The notes under the pieces were generated by a model that saw only the letters and a list, made by a program, of their open reading frames with translations, searched no databases and was not told the DNA's origin. This document shows, piece by piece, positions 22,599-32,230 of a stretch of DNA of 64,000 nt. Position 1 is the stretch's first letter, and each line of letters begins with the position of its first letter. Made by a program: the position numbers and the translations under genes. This DNA is from Sporosarcina jiandibaonis. GTDB lineage: Bacteria; Bacillota; Bacilli; Bacillales_A; Planococcaceae. Location of the stretch: the NCBI RefSeq assembly GCF_013184495.1, contig NZ_JAAOIY010000002.1:1-64000 (forward strand), written 5' to 3'.

Positions 22599-22646
22599 AA
22601 AAAAGAACTCTTTACGTTAGCTAACAAAGCGTAAAGAGTTCTTTTT
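22599..22646. terminator. Bidirectional terminator, ychF / DUF3267 gene
   Basis: A perfect 17-bp stem (22600-22616 with 22630-22646) with A and T tracts at both ends, between two convergent genes. Its right arm overlaps the stop codon of the minus-strand gene. Confidence 0.92.
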
Positions 22647-23205
22647 AATGATTAATTTTTTCAGGAGAATAAACATATAAACGGGGCAATTGAGGATCGT
22701 CTTTTATGAGCCAATCATCGGGTAACTTCTTCAGTTGGTTATACATAGCGAAATCACCGACAGCTCCGCCAATTAAGAGCGCGGATAATATAACAAGCAC
22801 GCCACTGCCGAAATAAAGGCCGATGAGGGCCGGCAGGATGCCTGTTAACCAGAACGGCAGCAGGAGGGCTTTCCGTATCGCGCGGTTCGTCATGAGCATA
22901 TCCGTCGTTGCATAGGCAATGCCCGCTTTTAAGTTAATGCCGACATTCATTCTTTTCCACGGAACATTTGCGAATACGCGGAATCCGAATAAATGAAAAA
23001 ATTCATGTAAGACGACCAAAATAATATAGCCGCCAAAAAACAATAGCAAGGTATAGCCGGTTAAATTGAAATAAAACCCTTCTTCAATTATAAAGTGAAT
23101 CAGGAGAAGAATAGCTAGCGGTATAATTGTAAGGTAAATACCTTTCTTTGCAATGGTGTTCAAATCGACATCAACAATTTCATCTGGCACGGGAAGTTCA
23201 TTCAT
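22645..23205 (-). CDS. DUF3267 membrane protein with HExxH motif
   Basis: Putative integral membrane zinc metalloprotease. It has about four hydrophobic stretches; the HExxH-type motif is HEFFHLFGF inside a membrane segment, with a later Asn/Pro region, as in DUF3267 proteins. No substrate is known. The ATG (MNELPVP) follows GAGGTGA by 5 nt. The frame is open another 86 codons upstream, but that stretch overlaps the rpsF leader and gene on the other strand and is not believed. 186 residues. Divergent from rpsF. Confidence 0.8.
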   Translation of the reverse strand: MNELPVPDEIVDVDLNTIAKKGIYLTIIPLAILLLIHFIIEEGFYFNLTGYTLLLFFGGYIILVVLHEFFHLFGFRVFANVPWKRMNVGINLKAGIAYATTDMLMTNRAIRKALLLPFWLTGILPALIGLYFGSGVLVILSALLIGGAVGDFAMYNQLKKLPDDWLIKDDPQLPRLYVYSPEKINH

Positions 23206-23280
23206 AAACGTCACCTCATTTTCAATTATAGTATAAAAGGTTGTATAATAGATAGAATCATGGTAGTATGTATTGATGTG

Positions 23281-23340
23281 AGTAATACAATTACTTGCTC
23301 CTTGCCCGCTGTCATCAGCAGGGCCAAAGTCCATAAGGAG
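23281..23340 (+). promoter_or_regulatory. rpsF leader hairpin that can mask the SD (S6:S18-type)
   Basis: Immediately upstream of rpsF, CTCCTT (23298-23303) is complementary to AAGGAG (23335-23340), which is the rpsF SD. Between them GCCC-GCTG (23304-23311) pairs with CAGC-A-GGGC (23316-23324) around a TCAT loop. A small hairpin AGTAAT-ACA-ATTACT (23281-23295) precedes. Many bacteria autoregulate rpsF through an S6:S18-binding leader with a CCG element; a CCG is present here. The fold is read from sequence; regulation is inferred. Confidence 0.6.
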
Positions 23341-23350
23341 GTGACTAAAG

Positions 23351-23638
23351 ATGAGAAAATACGAAATTATGTACATTGTGCAACCAACAATTGAAGAAGA
23401 TGCAAGAAAAGCGCTAATCGAACGTTTCGATGAGGTTCTTACATCAAATGGTGCAGAAATCATCGAGTCGAAAGAGTGGGGAAAACGTCGTCTCGCTTAT
23501 GAGATCAACGACTTCCGCGAAGGTTATTACCAACTCGTGACTCTTAACGCTGAAGAAAATGCACTCGAAGAATTTAAACGTCTTGCGAATATTAACGAAA
23601 ACATTATTCGCCATATGGCTATTCGCCTTGATGCTTAA
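23351..23638 (+). CDS. rpsF: 30S ribosomal protein S6
   Basis: S6 of the small-subunit platform, which binds 16S rRNA together with S18. 95 residues with the family N terminus [16 protein letters not shown] and the [15 protein letters not shown] block. SD AAGGAGGTG lies 7 nt before the ATG. First gene of the rpsF-ssb-rpsR operon. TATAAT at 23244-23249 may be its -10, but no good -35 is seen. Confidence 0.97.
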   Translation: MRKYEIMYIVQPTIEEDARKALIERFDEVLTSNGAEIIESKEWGKRRLAYEINDFREGYYQLVTLNAEENALEEFKRLANINENIIRHMAIRLDA

Positions 23639-23698
23639 TCTATTTATAGATGACGTAACAGTTGAAACCTACAAGATGATGAGGGAGGTCGAATTCTG

Positions 23699-24223
23699 AT
23701 GATTAACAGTGTCGTTTTAGTTGGCCGCTTAACAAAAGACCCTGAGCTTAAGTATACACAAGGTGGTGTTGCGGTCACTCGTTTCACACTCGCTGTGAAC
23801 AGACCATTCACAAACCAACAAGGTCAGCGCGAAGCTGATTTCGTTAACTGTGTAACTTGGCGCAAGCAAGCAGAAAACACAGCGAACTTTTTAAGGAAAG
23901 GCAGCCTTACTGGAATAGAAGGTCGTATACAGACGAGCAACTTTGAAGGTAAGGATGGCAATCGTGTCTTTATGACAGAGGTTGTAGCTGATAGCGTGCA
24001 ATTCCTTGAACCGCGCAGTGCGAATGCTGGCGGAAGGTCCGAAGAGGGTTCGAATGCGCCTTATCAAGGAGCACCGTTCCAGGGAGGCGCTCAACAACAA
24101 CAGCCATCGTATCAGCAATCGAATTACCAACCAAATCAGCAAAATTATACACGTACAAACGATGATCCATTTTCGACAGGCGGAGGTCCGATAGAAGTAT
24201 CGGACGACGACTTGCCATTTTAA
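23699..24223 (+). CDS. ssb: Single-stranded DNA-binding protein
   Basis: OB-fold protein that coats ssDNA at forks and recruits partners. The N-terminal domain has [17 protein letters not shown] and [18 protein letters not shown]. The middle is a Gly/Gln/Asn-rich linker (about residues 110-160), and the tail ends DDDLPF, the interaction tip. 174 residues. SD GGGAGGTC is 8 nt from the ATG. Between rpsF and rpsR, as is standard. Confidence 0.97.
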   Translation: MINSVVLVGRLTKDPELKYTQGGVAVTRFTLAVNRPFTNQQGQREADFVNCVTWRKQAENTANFLRKGSLTGIEGRIQTSNFEGKDGNRVFMTEVVADSVQFLEPRSANAGGRSEEGSNAPYQGAPFQGGAQQQQPSYQQSNYQPNQQNYTRTNDDPFSTGGGPIEVSDDDLPF

Positions 24224-24298
24224 TGGAATCATTGACATTGTACCAAACTTTAATATAGGGAATAGAGAATTATTCCTTTTACCAAGGAGGTAAATGAT

Positions 24299-24535
24299 AT
24301 GGGACAACGCCGTGGAGGCCGCAAACGCCGTAAAGTATGTTATTTCAACTCAAATAACATCACGCACATCGATTATAAAGATACTGACCTACTTAGAAAA
24401 TTCGTTTCTGAGCGTGGAAAAATCTTACCTCGTCGTGTAACTGGAACTAGCGCTAAATATCAGCGTAAACTTACAGTTGCGATTAAACGTTCACGTACGA
24501 TGGCACTTCTTCCATTTAGCTCGGAAGAAAGATAA
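24299..24535 (+). CDS. rpsR: 30S ribosomal protein S18
   Basis: 78-residue basic protein that pairs with S6 on the platform. Family pattern [30 protein letters not shown] and [16 protein letters not shown] Cys is present at the start of the conserved block. SD AAGGAGGT precedes the ATG. Last gene of the operon, followed by a terminator. Confidence 0.98.
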   Translation: MGQRRGGRKRRKVCYFNSNNITHIDYKDTDLLRKFVSERGKILPRRVTGTSAKYQRKLTVAIKRSRTMALLPFSSEER

Positions 24536-24550
24536 TCTGACAATATATAG

Positions 24551-24591
24551 ACCGTCTTACACTGGCATAATCCAGTCTAGGACGGTTTTTT
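24551..24591 (+). terminator. Terminator after rpsR
   Basis: Two-part stem, ACCGTC/GACGGT and ACTGG/CCAGT with an internal loop, then T6. The 24592-24751 remainder is AT-rich; no gene seen. Confidence 0.88.
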
Positions 24592-24751
24592 ACTTTATCT
24601 CGCTTGGACAGATATAGGAACGTATATTCTTCTTTGGTTTATAAACAGTAATCATGATATAATTAAAGTTATGACAAACAATTATTAATCGGATTCTGTT
24701 ATCGCTGAATATATATAGAAATAAGCATTCGAATCATCGGAGGAATACATT

Positions 24752-25690
24752 ATGCAAGATAATACAAAACGCATTACAAACGGAATGTTGATGATTGCAT
24801 TATTTACGATCTTACTGACTGTTTCAATTTATATTCCGTTAGTAGGCGGCTTGACAGCACTTTTTATTCCACTACCCATTATTCTCTTCAGGTTACGTTA
24901 TGACCGACTTGCATCCCTTCTCATACTAATAATTAGTGTAATGTTATCTGTCGCGGTTGGCGGACTAGTACTAGTGCCAATTGCGCTTATTTGCGGCATT
25001 ATTGGATTTGTTATCGGGGATACAATCAGACTTGAAAAAACCAAATTGTATACGTTCATGGCAACTGGATTAACACTATTGCTAAGCCTCGTCTTGACAT
25101 ATGTTGCGGCAGTACTGCTCTTTGGTGTTAATGTTGTTGACGAAATGATGAGTGGATTAGAGAAAACGCAAGAATTTATATCCGCCACTTTGGTAGACTA
25201 CGGAGAACTGCCTGAAAATTTTCAAGCTCAAATGAATGATATGATTGCATTTTATGAACTTGCCATCCCATCGTTTATTATTATTATTTCCTTTAGCATA
25301 GCCTTTCTGATTGTTGTGCTTAACTTGTTCGTTGTTAAACGATTTGGATATGACCCGCCCAAGTTCCCATTGTTCAGGAACATGAAATTGCCAGTTATTC
25401 TTTTATGGTGTTATTTAACCGTGATGTTACTACCTTTATTTGCACCGCCAACACAAGGATCTACTATGGAACTTACCATCGTGAATGCTTCCGTGATCTT
25501 AAGGTTTTTATTTTTTATCCAAGGGATTTCATTTCTTCATTATTATTTAAATGAAGCAAGATTACCGAAATGGTTGAATGTCATTTCAACTGTTATTGCC
25601 ATATTATTAAGTCAACTAACAATTTTACTTGGTGTACTTGATGTAGGCATGAATATTCGGGCATGGATCGGGAGAAACAAATCGAACTAG
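24752..25690 (+). CDS. yybS: DUF2232 membrane protein YybS
   Basis: Polytopic membrane protein found just upstream of gdpP in Bacillales; function not established. About eight hydrophobic segments, starting with GMLMIALFTILLTVSIYIPLV and ending with a Ser-Gln-Leu-rich helix and GRNKSN. 312 residues. GGAGG lies 8 nt before the ATG. It resembles small-molecule transporter membrane units in layout, but no partner is visible here. Confidence 0.87.
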   Translation: MQDNTKRITNGMLMIALFTILLTVSIYIPLVGGLTALFIPLPIILFRLRYDRLASLLILIISVMLSVAVGGLVLVPIALICGIIGFVIGDTIRLEKTKLYTFMATGLTLLLSLVLTYVAAVLLFGVNVVDEMMSGLEKTQEFISATLVDYGELPENFQAQMNDMIAFYELAIPSFIIIISFSIAFLIVVLNLFVVKRFGYDPPKFPLFRNMKLPVILLWCYLTVMLLPLFAPPTQGSTMELTIVNASVILRFLFFIQGISFLHYYLNEARLPKWLNVISTVIAILLSQLTILLGVLDVGMNIRAWIGRNKSN

Positions 25691-25702
25691 GAGATGACAA
25701 CA

Positions 25703-27676
25703 ATGAACTCTTTTTTCAGGAAAAGATCAATACGCTATCCATTAGCTGCGTTGTCGCTTCTTGGATTGATGGCGGCAGTGTTTTTGCTTATGTTTCAATT
25801 TTGGCCAGGGCTTATTTTCTCTGTTTTATTCGTATTAGCGATTGGAATTGCGTGGAAAACAGAAGAACAAACCTATCTTGAAACTGAAAAACATATTCAA
25901 ACACTTTCCTATCGCATGAAAAAAGTTGGGGAAGAAGCACTTCTCGAACTGCCAATCGGAATTATACTCATAAATGAAAAAAGAGGAATAGAGTGGGCAA
26001 ACCCATATGCCTCTAATATATTCGAGTTAGATTCGCTAATCGGGAAAGAATTGGCTGACCTCTCTGATCAGTTATATTCGATTGTAGATCATCCAGATGA
26101 TGAGCAGGAAATTCTGGCCGTGAACGATAAATCTTATAAAGTATCCTACAATGCGGAAGAAAAGCTGATTTACTTATTTGATGTTACGAAGCAATTGGCT
26201 ATCGAAACGCTTTATCATTCAGATCGAACGGTTCTAGGAATTTTACTCGTCGATAACTATGACGAACTTTCCCAGGCGATGGACGACCAGACGAGAAGCC
26301 AACTGAATTCACTTGTAACCTCACTTGTCTCAAAGTGGGGGAAAGAAAACGGGATTTACGTCAAACGAATTGCATCCGACCGATTTTTAACTGTTTTCAA
26401 TGAAGCTTCTCTCCGTCTGTTAGAAAAAGCAAGATTTTCAATTCTTGACGATATACGCGAGGCGACAGAAGAACAAAGCACTGCACTAACGTTAAGCATC
26501 GGGGTAGGTACGGGTTCAACATCCCTCATCGAACTTGGAGAACTTGCGCAGTCGAGTCTGGATTTAGTGCTTGGACGCGGAGGCGACCAGGTGGCAATTA
26601 AGCAAGTTGATGGAAAAGTTAAGTTTTACGGCGGAAAAACAAATCCTGCCGAAAAACGAACGAGAGTCCGTGCAAGAGTAATTTCGCATGCACTGCGCGA
26701 TTTAATACAGGATAGTGATAAAGTTATTATTATGGGACATAAATTTCCGGATATGGATGCGATTGGCGCATCAATCGGTGTAAGAAAAATGGCACGCATG
26801 AATAACGTGGATGGTTACGTCGTCATTAACTATGATGAACTCGACGCAAGTGTTACTCGCTTAATGCATGAAATACACCAAGACGAGGAATTGTATTCTC
26901 AATTCCTAGAGCCGGATGACGCTTTATCAATGCTAACCGAGCAATCGCTTGTGATTGTTGTCGATACACATAAACCAAGCATGGTCATTGATGAACGGAT
27001 ACTGGAAAAGACGGAAAAAGTTGTCGTGATCGATCATCATCGACGCGGTGAAGAATTTATAAATAATACGATGCTCGTCTATATGGAGCCGTATGCATCA
27101 TCTACCGCGGAATTGGTTACAGAACTGCTCGAGTATCAGCCGAAACATGAAAAATTAACGATGCTAGAATCGACAGCGCTTCTTGCAGGCATCATCGTCG
27201 ATACAAAAAGCTTTACACTGCGTACAGGCTCTAGAACGTTCGAGGCGGCATCATTCCTTCGAACAAACCGTGCAGATACCGTTCTCGTTCAACGCTTGTT
27301 AAAAGAGGATATAAACACGTACATGGAACGAGCAAAAATTATTGAAACTGTAGAATGGCTGGAAAAAGGAATCGTTGTTGCTAGAGGAAATGAAGATACT
27401 GTTTATGGTTCTGTTCTTATAGCGCAAACTGCAGACATTTTACTAGCCATGCAAGACGTTTCCGCTTCATTCGTGGTTGCGTTACGAGCAGATGGAAAAG
27501 TCGGCATCAGCGCCCGTTCACTTGGCGAAATCAACGTCCAAGTCATAATGGAAGAACTCGGCGGCGGCGGTCACTTAACGAATGCTGCATGCCAAATAGA
27601 TGCAGATTCCATAGAAGAAGCTATAGATAAATTAAAATTAATTATTAAAAACAAAATGGAAGTAGAAAGGGGATAA
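25703..27676 (+). CDS. gdpP: Cyclic-di-AMP phosphodiesterase GdpP
   Basis: Membrane enzyme that hydrolyses c-di-AMP to pApA and so controls potassium, osmotic and cell-wall stress responses. Two N-terminal membrane helices (about residues 12-50), a heme/PAS-like domain, a degenerate GGDEF domain, then DHH ([29 protein letters not shown]) and DHHA1 ([12 protein letters not shown]) domains. The start ATG (MNSFF) is 9 nt after GGAG; an ATG three codons upstream abuts the SD. 657 residues, close to B. subtilis YybT. rplI follows 5 bp later. Confidence 0.97.
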   Translation: MNSFFRKRSIRYPLAALSLLGLMAAVFLLMFQFWPGLIFSVLFVLAIGIAWKTEEQTYLETEKHIQTLSYRMKKVGEEALLELPIGIILINEKRGIEWANPYASNIFELDSLIGKELADLSDQLYSIVDHPDDEQEILAVNDKSYKVSYNAEEKLIYLFDVTKQLAIETLYHSDRTVLGILLVDNYDELSQAMDDQTRSQLNSLVTSLVSKWGKENGIYVKRIASDRFLTVFNEASLRLLEKARFSILDDIREATEEQSTALTLSIGVGTGSTSLIELGELAQSSLDLVLGRGGDQVAIKQVDGKVKFYGGKTNPAEKRTRVRARVISHALRDLIQDSDKVIIMGHKFPDMDAIGASIGVRKMARMNNVDGYVVINYDELDASVTRLMHEIHQDEELYSQFLEPDDALSMLTEQSLVIVVDTHKPSMVIDERILEKTEKVVVIDHHRRGEEFINNTMLVYMEPYASSTAELVTELLEYQPKHEKLTMLESTALLAGIIVDTKSFTLRTGSRTFEAASFLRTNRADTVLVQRLLKEDINTYMERAKIIETVEWLEKGIVVARGNEDTVYGSVLIAQTADILLAMQDVSASFVVALRADGKVGISARSLGEINVQVIMEELGGGGHLTNAACQIDADSIEEAIDKLKLIIKNKMEVERG

Positions 27677-27681
27677 TCATA

Positions 27682-28131
27682 ATGAAAGTGATTTTTATAA
27701 AAGATGTTAAAGGTAAAGGCAATAAAGGCGATGTAAAGGATGTTTCAGTAGGTTATGCTCAAAACTATTTACTAAAAAACAACCTGGCAATCGAAGCGAC
27801 ACCGGCCAATTTAAGCAAATTAAAAGGGCAGCAAAAACGCGAAGAGAAAAATGCAGCTGCAGAGTTAGCAGAAGCAAAAGTATTAAAAGAAAAAATCGAG
27901 AAAGTTACAGTTGAAATGAAAGCAAAATCTGGTGAAGGTGGACGTTTGTTCGGATCCATCACGTCGAAACAAATCGCAGACGCACTTAATAAAGAAAATG
28001 GCATTAAAGTCGATCGTCGCCGCATGGATTTGCCCGAGCCGATTCGCTCACTAGGTTATACAAATATTCCAATCAGAATTCATCAGGAAGTCACGGCGAC
28101 ATTAAAAGTACATGTTACAGAGGAAGCGTAA
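27682..28131 (+). CDS. rplI: 50S ribosomal protein L9
   Basis: Two-domain ribosomal protein joined by a long helix, which bridges ribosomes near the L1 stalk. N-terminal [30 protein letters not shown], central Lys/Glu/Ala helix, C-terminal domain from about residue 80. 149 residues is normal. SD AAAGGGGA is 8 nt from the ATG. Between gdpP and the helicase gene, as in B. subtilis. Confidence 0.98.
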   Translation: MKVIFIKDVKGKGNKGDVKDVSVGYAQNYLLKNNLAIEATPANLSKLKGQQKREEKNAAAELAEAKVLKEKIEKVTVEMKAKSGEGGRLFGSITSKQIADALNKENGIKVDRRRMDLPEPIRSLGYTNIPIRIHQEVTATLKVHVTEEA

Positions 28132-28144
28132 GGAGATATGAATC

Positions 28145-29497
28145 ATGAATGAGATGATCGATCGAATTCCACCCCATAATAACGAAGCGGAACAGTCGGT
28201 CATCGGCGCAATATTCCTGGAACCGCAGGCGTTGATCACCGCTGCTGAAGTGTTAGTGCCTGAAGATTTTTATCGGATGGCTCATCAAAAGATATTTACG
28301 ACGATGCTAAACCTGAGCGACCGGGGACAAGCAATCGATGTTGTGACTGTCACAGAAGAACTATCCGCTAAAAAAGAACTGGAAGATGTCGGCGGGATTT
28401 CCTATCTAACCGAAATCGCAAACTCTGTCCCGACGGCGGCGAATATTGTCCATTATGCCAATATAGTTGAAGAAAAGGCATTACTTCGCAGACTAATACG
28501 CGTCGCTACGACGATTGTTGAAGATGGATATACACGCGAGGATGAAGTAGAAGCGCTTCTGTCCGAGGCTGAAAAAAGTATGATGGAAGTCTCTAACCGC
28601 AAGAATGCAGGAGATTTCAAACACATAAAAGATGTGCTTGTACAGACGTATGATAATATCGAACTTCTGCATACTCAAAAAGGCGATGTAACTGGAATTC
28701 CAACAGGTTTCACAGACTTGGATAAAGTCACCGCGGGATTTCAACGCAACGATTTAATCATAGTTGCAGCGCGTCCATCCGTTGGTAAGACGGCATTCGC
28801 ATTAAACATCGCTCAAAATGTCGCGACAAAAACGACTGAAAATGTGGCGATCTTCAGTTTGGAGATGGGTGCTGACCAGCTAGTTATGCGGATGCTCTGC
28901 GCGGAAGGTAATATAGATGCTCAAATAATGCGAACGGGAGACCTTCAAGCGGAGGATTGGCGCAAATTGACGATGGCAATGGGAAGTCTTTCGAATGCTG
29001 GTATTTTCATAGATGATTCATCAGGTATTCGAGTTAACGAGATTCGTTCAAAATGTCGCCGTCTTCAACAAGAACACGGCCTTGGAATGGTTATCATTGA
29101 TTACTTGCAGCTTATTCAAGGAAGCGGAAGATCTGGTGAAAACCGACAACAAGAAGTTTCCGAGATTTCCCGTTCATTAAAAGGATTAGCGAGAGAATTA
29201 GAAATACCTGTAATCGCATTATCCCAACTTTCACGTGGCGTCGAACAACGACAAGACAAGCGTCCGATGATGTCAGACTTGAGAGAATCAGGAAGTATTG
29301 AGCAAGATGCAGACATAGTCTCTTTCTTATATCGCGAAGACTATTACGATAAAGAGACAGAGAATGAGAATATGATAGAAATTATTATTGCAAAACAACG
29401 TAATGGTCCGACGGGCACGGTTACGCTTGCCTTTGCTAAAGAATACAACAAGTTTGTCAACGTTGATTGGAGTCAACATTCACCGCAAGGTTTTTAA
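28145..29497 (+). CDS. dnaC: Replicative DNA helicase (DnaB family; DnaC in Bacillus)
   Basis: Hexameric 5'-3' helicase at the fork. The N-terminal primase-binding domain (PPHNNEAEQSVIGAIFLEP) is followed by a RecA-like domain with Walker A ARPSVGKTAFAL, FSLEM and Walker B MVIIDYLQL, then the arginine-finger region. 450 residues. Called DnaC in B. subtilis and DnaB elsewhere. Followed by a terminator. The purA gene that follows in B. subtilis is missing here. Confidence 0.97.
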   Translation: MNEMIDRIPPHNNEAEQSVIGAIFLEPQALITAAEVLVPEDFYRMAHQKIFTTMLNLSDRGQAIDVVTVTEELSAKKELEDVGGISYLTEIANSVPTAANIVHYANIVEEKALLRRLIRVATTIVEDGYTREDEVEALLSEAEKSMMEVSNRKNAGDFKHIKDVLVQTYDNIELLHTQKGDVTGIPTGFTDLDKVTAGFQRNDLIIVAARPSVGKTAFALNIAQNVATKTTENVAIFSLEMGADQLVMRMLCAEGNIDAQIMRTGDLQAEDWRKLTMAMGSLSNAGIFIDDSSGIRVNEIRSKCRRLQQEHGLGMVIIDYLQLIQGSGRSGENRQQEVSEISRSLKGLARELEIPVIALSQLSRGVEQRQDKRPMMSDLRESGSIEQDADIVSFLYREDYYDKETENENMIEIIIAKQRNGPTGTVTLAFAKEYNKFVNVDWSQHSPQGF

Positions 29498-29520
29498 ACT
29501 CATTCAATCAATCTATCGAA

Positions 29521-29566
29521 GACACCTTATTAACCAAGTAATTTTGGTTAACAAGGTGTCTTTTTT
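29521..29566 (+). terminator. Terminator after the helicase gene
   Basis: Stem GACACCTT...AAGGTGTC with an inner TAACCAA/TTGGTTA stem, then T6 (29521-29566). Confidence 0.93.
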
Positions 29567-29708
29567 ATTGAAGGATGGATGAAATTGGTTTTAGGTAATC
29601 GGCAATATGACAAAAAGACTTGGTAATAGGTCGAAATATGTATAAAAGCGGAAAATAAAACAAAAAATGCACTTTATTGCCTACCGGTTTCAAGAAAATG
29701 GATGCTAT

Positions 29709-29725
29709 TATACATTTTCTTTACA
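29709..29725 (-). promoter_or_regulatory. Possible WalR box upstream of the M23 peptidase
   Basis: On the complement TGTAAA-GAAAA-TGTATA fits the WalR consensus TGTWAH-N5-TGTWAH with one mismatch. It lies in the 29567-29851 gap, which otherwise holds only AT-rich DNA with no gene seen, 126 bp before the peptidase start. Such sites occur by chance in AT-rich DNA, so this is tentative. Confidence 0.3.
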
Positions 29726-29851
29726 AAGCTCGACAATTCAACAATTAGTCAAAAAGATGTGATAAATTATAGAAGGTGTAAAAATACAATTTACTAGAAT
29801 CAAAGCAATATCTATATATCTTGATGGCAAGATGGAAGGGGATTTATCTAC

Positions 29852-31303
29852 ATGTTTTTAAATAGAATATCAGATAATGAGGATTCACCACCTAATTTTA
29901 AATGGGTGTCAAAATTAGTCGGAAAAATTCTTATTATCTTGTTGCTCACTGGATTCAGCACAGAGGCAACATTCGCAGAAGAAGCTGAATCGGAGATCCA
30001 AACGATTTACCATGTTTACTGGAAAGGCGAGCATATAGGCGGTCTTTCCGATAAAACAAAGTTAGACGAATTGAAGTCTCTGAAACTTGATAAAGCAGCC
30101 AAAGAATTCGAAGACTTGTCCTTAAAAATTTCAACGGATCTATCAATCGTTCCTGAACGGGTTTTCGAAATAGGAATTGAGGATGCTGTAGTCATCGAAA
30201 AACTTCAAAAGCTAGTATCCGTTGAAGCAGAAGCAGTCGGAATTGAAGTTGACGGGGAGCGGCAACTCAACGTCAAAGATAAAACAGCTTATGATGAAGT
30301 AATTCGAGCGCTAAAACTACAAACAGTTACCGAACAGGAACTGATTGATTTTGAGAAATCTACTAAAGATATACCACCATTAAAAGAAAATGAAACGCGA
30401 ATTACTAAAATAGTTATGAATGCAGACTTGAATGCAATCAAAGCCGTTGTACCACCGAAAGAAGTAATGACTGTTGATGAAGCAGTTAAACTTTTAAATA
30501 AAGGAACGTTAGAAGAACAGAAATATACGATTCAAAAAGGTGATGTACTTAGTAAAATTGCCAATGCGCATGGGATGGCGACGGCCAAGTTACTTGAAAT
30601 TAATCCGGGATTGAACGAAAATTCGGTCATAAAACCTGGTGAAAAAATCAATGTAACGAAATTAGAACCGCTCGTAGAAGTTAAGGCGTACTTCGAGTCG
30701 AAGAAGAGAGAAACGATTTCTTATAAAAAGGTTTCTAAAGATGACAATAACCTCAACAAGGGCGATAGGAAAGTAACAAAAAAAGGTTCCGATGGAGAGA
30801 AAGTTGTTACTGAACAAATTATCAAACAGAATGGAAAAGTTATTGGAAAAAAAGAACTTGAAGAAGAAATAATTGTTGAACCAACAGATGAAATAACAGT
30901 CGTCGGAACGAAAGTAATGCCCTCAAGAGGCGAGGGATCGTTCAAGTGGCCTGCGGTTGGCGGCTATGTATCAAGCAAGATGGGGACGCGTTGGGGCAGA
31001 CTGCATCGAGGAATAGATATAGCTAGACCTTCATCACGTTCCATATTGGCTTCAGATAACGGCGTTGTCGTATCCGCTGGTTGGAGCGGAGCTTATGGCA
31101 ATAGAATTGAAATCGATCATAACAATGGGTACAGAACATTGTATGCGCACTTATCTTCGATTGACGTAAGCGTGGGTCAAACAGTATCTAGAGGATCTAA
31201 AATAGGCGTGATGGGCTCCACAGGCCGCTCTACAGGCGTTCATCTTCATTTTGAAGTAACAAAAAATGGCTCCCTTGTGAATCCTTTAAGTGTATTGAAA
31301 TAA
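29852..31303 (+). CDS. Secreted LysM-G5-M23 peptidoglycan endopeptidase
   Basis: Cell-wall hydrolase or its regulator. A signal/membrane segment lies at about residues 24-42 (KILIILLLTGFSTEATFA). A charged region follows, then a LysM domain (YTIQKGDVLSKIANAHGM, about 222-268), a G5 domain (about 275-350) and a C-terminal M23 domain with the zinc ligands in HRGIDIA and HLHFE. The Asp and both His are present, so it is probably active. SD AAGGGGA is 9 nt from the ATG. It occupies the place of purA between the helicase gene and walR, so WalRK control is an attractive guess. Confidence 0.92.
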   Translation: MFLNRISDNEDSPPNFKWVSKLVGKILIILLLTGFSTEATFAEEAESEIQTIYHVYWKGEHIGGLSDKTKLDELKSLKLDKAAKEFEDLSLKISTDLSIVPERVFEIGIEDAVVIEKLQKLVSVEAEAVGIEVDGERQLNVKDKTAYDEVIRALKLQTVTEQELIDFEKSTKDIPPLKENETRITKIVMNADLNAIKAVVPPKEVMTVDEAVKLLNKGTLEEQKYTIQKGDVLSKIANAHGMATAKLLEINPGLNENSVIKPGEKINVTKLEPLVEVKAYFESKKRETISYKKVSKDDNNLNKGDRKVTKKGSDGEKVVTEQIIKQNGKVIGKKELEEEIIVEPTDEITVVGTKVMPSRGEGSFKWPAVGGYVSSKMGTRWGRLHRGIDIARPSSRSILASDNGVVVSAGWSGAYGNRIEIDHNNGYRTLYAHLSSIDVSVGQTVSRGSKIGVMGSTGRSTGVHLHFEVTKNGSLVNPLSVLK

Positions 31304-31327
31304 TTAAAGATAGATAAGTTGAAAATG

Positions 31328-31370
31328 AAAGTACAGGAAGAGGTATAGTAAATCTTTTTCTGTACTTTTT
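31328..31370 (+). terminator. Terminator after the M23 peptidase gene
   Basis: AAAGTACAG (31328-31336) pairs with CTGTACTTT (31360-31368), and the inner GAAGAG with CTTTTT partly; T-run follows. The remaining gap to walR (31371-31514) presumably holds its promoter, but no clear one is seen. Confidence 0.75.
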
Positions 31371-31514
31371 GTATATAAAAATCCCATATTAATCTACTTA
31401 TTACCAGGAAATAACTACGAGGTAATGCGGTTTAGAACGTGCGAAAGCTTGTAAAGAGTGGTAGAGTAGTAGGAACAATGATGAGGCGCTGGTAGAGCGG
31501 GAAAGGAATAAAAC

Positions 31515-32225
31515 ATGCAAAATAAAACAATTTTAGTTGTTGATGATGAAAAACCAATTGCTGATATACTTGAATTTAATTTGAAAAGAGAAGGTTTTAT
31601 TGTTTATTGTGCATATGACGGTGAAGAAGCCCTCAAGAAAGTTGAAGAGGTTTCACCGGATTTAATGCTTCTAGATATAATGTTGCCTAAGGTAGATGGC
31701 ATGGAAGTATGCCGCGAAGTACGAAAAAAGTATGACTTTCCGATAATTATGTTGACTGCCAAAGACTCTGAGATTGATAAGGTTCTCGGTCTTGAACTAG
31801 GAGCAGACGACTATGTTACTAAACCATTTGGAACTAGAGAACTTATTGCGCGGGTGAAGGCGAATTTGCGCAGGCATATGAAAGTTGAATTAGAAGAAAA
31901 CGAGAATGAGACAAATAATATTACAGTCGGGAACTTGATTATTCAACCCGATGCGTATTTAGTGTTGAAACGCGGAGAAACGATTGAATTGACACATCGT
32001 GAATTCGAATTGCTTCACTATTTGTCAAAGCATGTCGGACAAGTTATGACCCGCGAACATCTTCTTCAAACTGTTTGGGGTTATGACTATTTTGGCGATG
32101 TGCGTACGGTAGATGTTACCATTCGTCGATTACGCGAAAAGATCGAAGATAATCCAAGCCATCCAGCATGGATTGTAACTAGACGCGGCGTCGGTTATTA
32201 CTTACGAGATCCGGAACAGGAGTAA
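31515..32225 (+). CDS. walR: Response regulator WalR (YycF)
   Basis: OmpR-family activator of cell-wall hydrolase genes; essential in many Firmicutes. Receiver domain with acidic pocket VVDDEKP, phosphorylated Asp54 (LMLLDIMLP), Thr and Lys in MLTAKDS and VTKPFG. C-terminal winged helix with [15 protein letters not shown] and [18 protein letters not shown]. 236 residues. First gene of walRKHIJ-htrA. Confidence 0.98.
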   Translation: MQNKTILVVDDEKPIADILEFNLKREGFIVYCAYDGEEALKKVEEVSPDLMLLDIMLPKVDGMEVCREVRKKYDFPIIMLTAKDSEIDKVLGLELGADDYVTKPFGTRELIARVKANLRRHMKVELEENENETNNITVGNLIIQPDAYLVLKRGETIELTHREFELLHYLSKHVGQVMTREHLLQTVWGYDYFGDVRTVDVTIRRLREKIEDNPSHPAWIVTRRGVGYYLRDPEQE

Positions 32226-32230
32226 CTAGC

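Noticed and set aside
23206..23463. N-terminal extension of the DUF3267 protein by 86 residues
   Set aside because: It would overlap rpsF and its leader on the opposite strand; the inner ATG has a good SD and family-like start.
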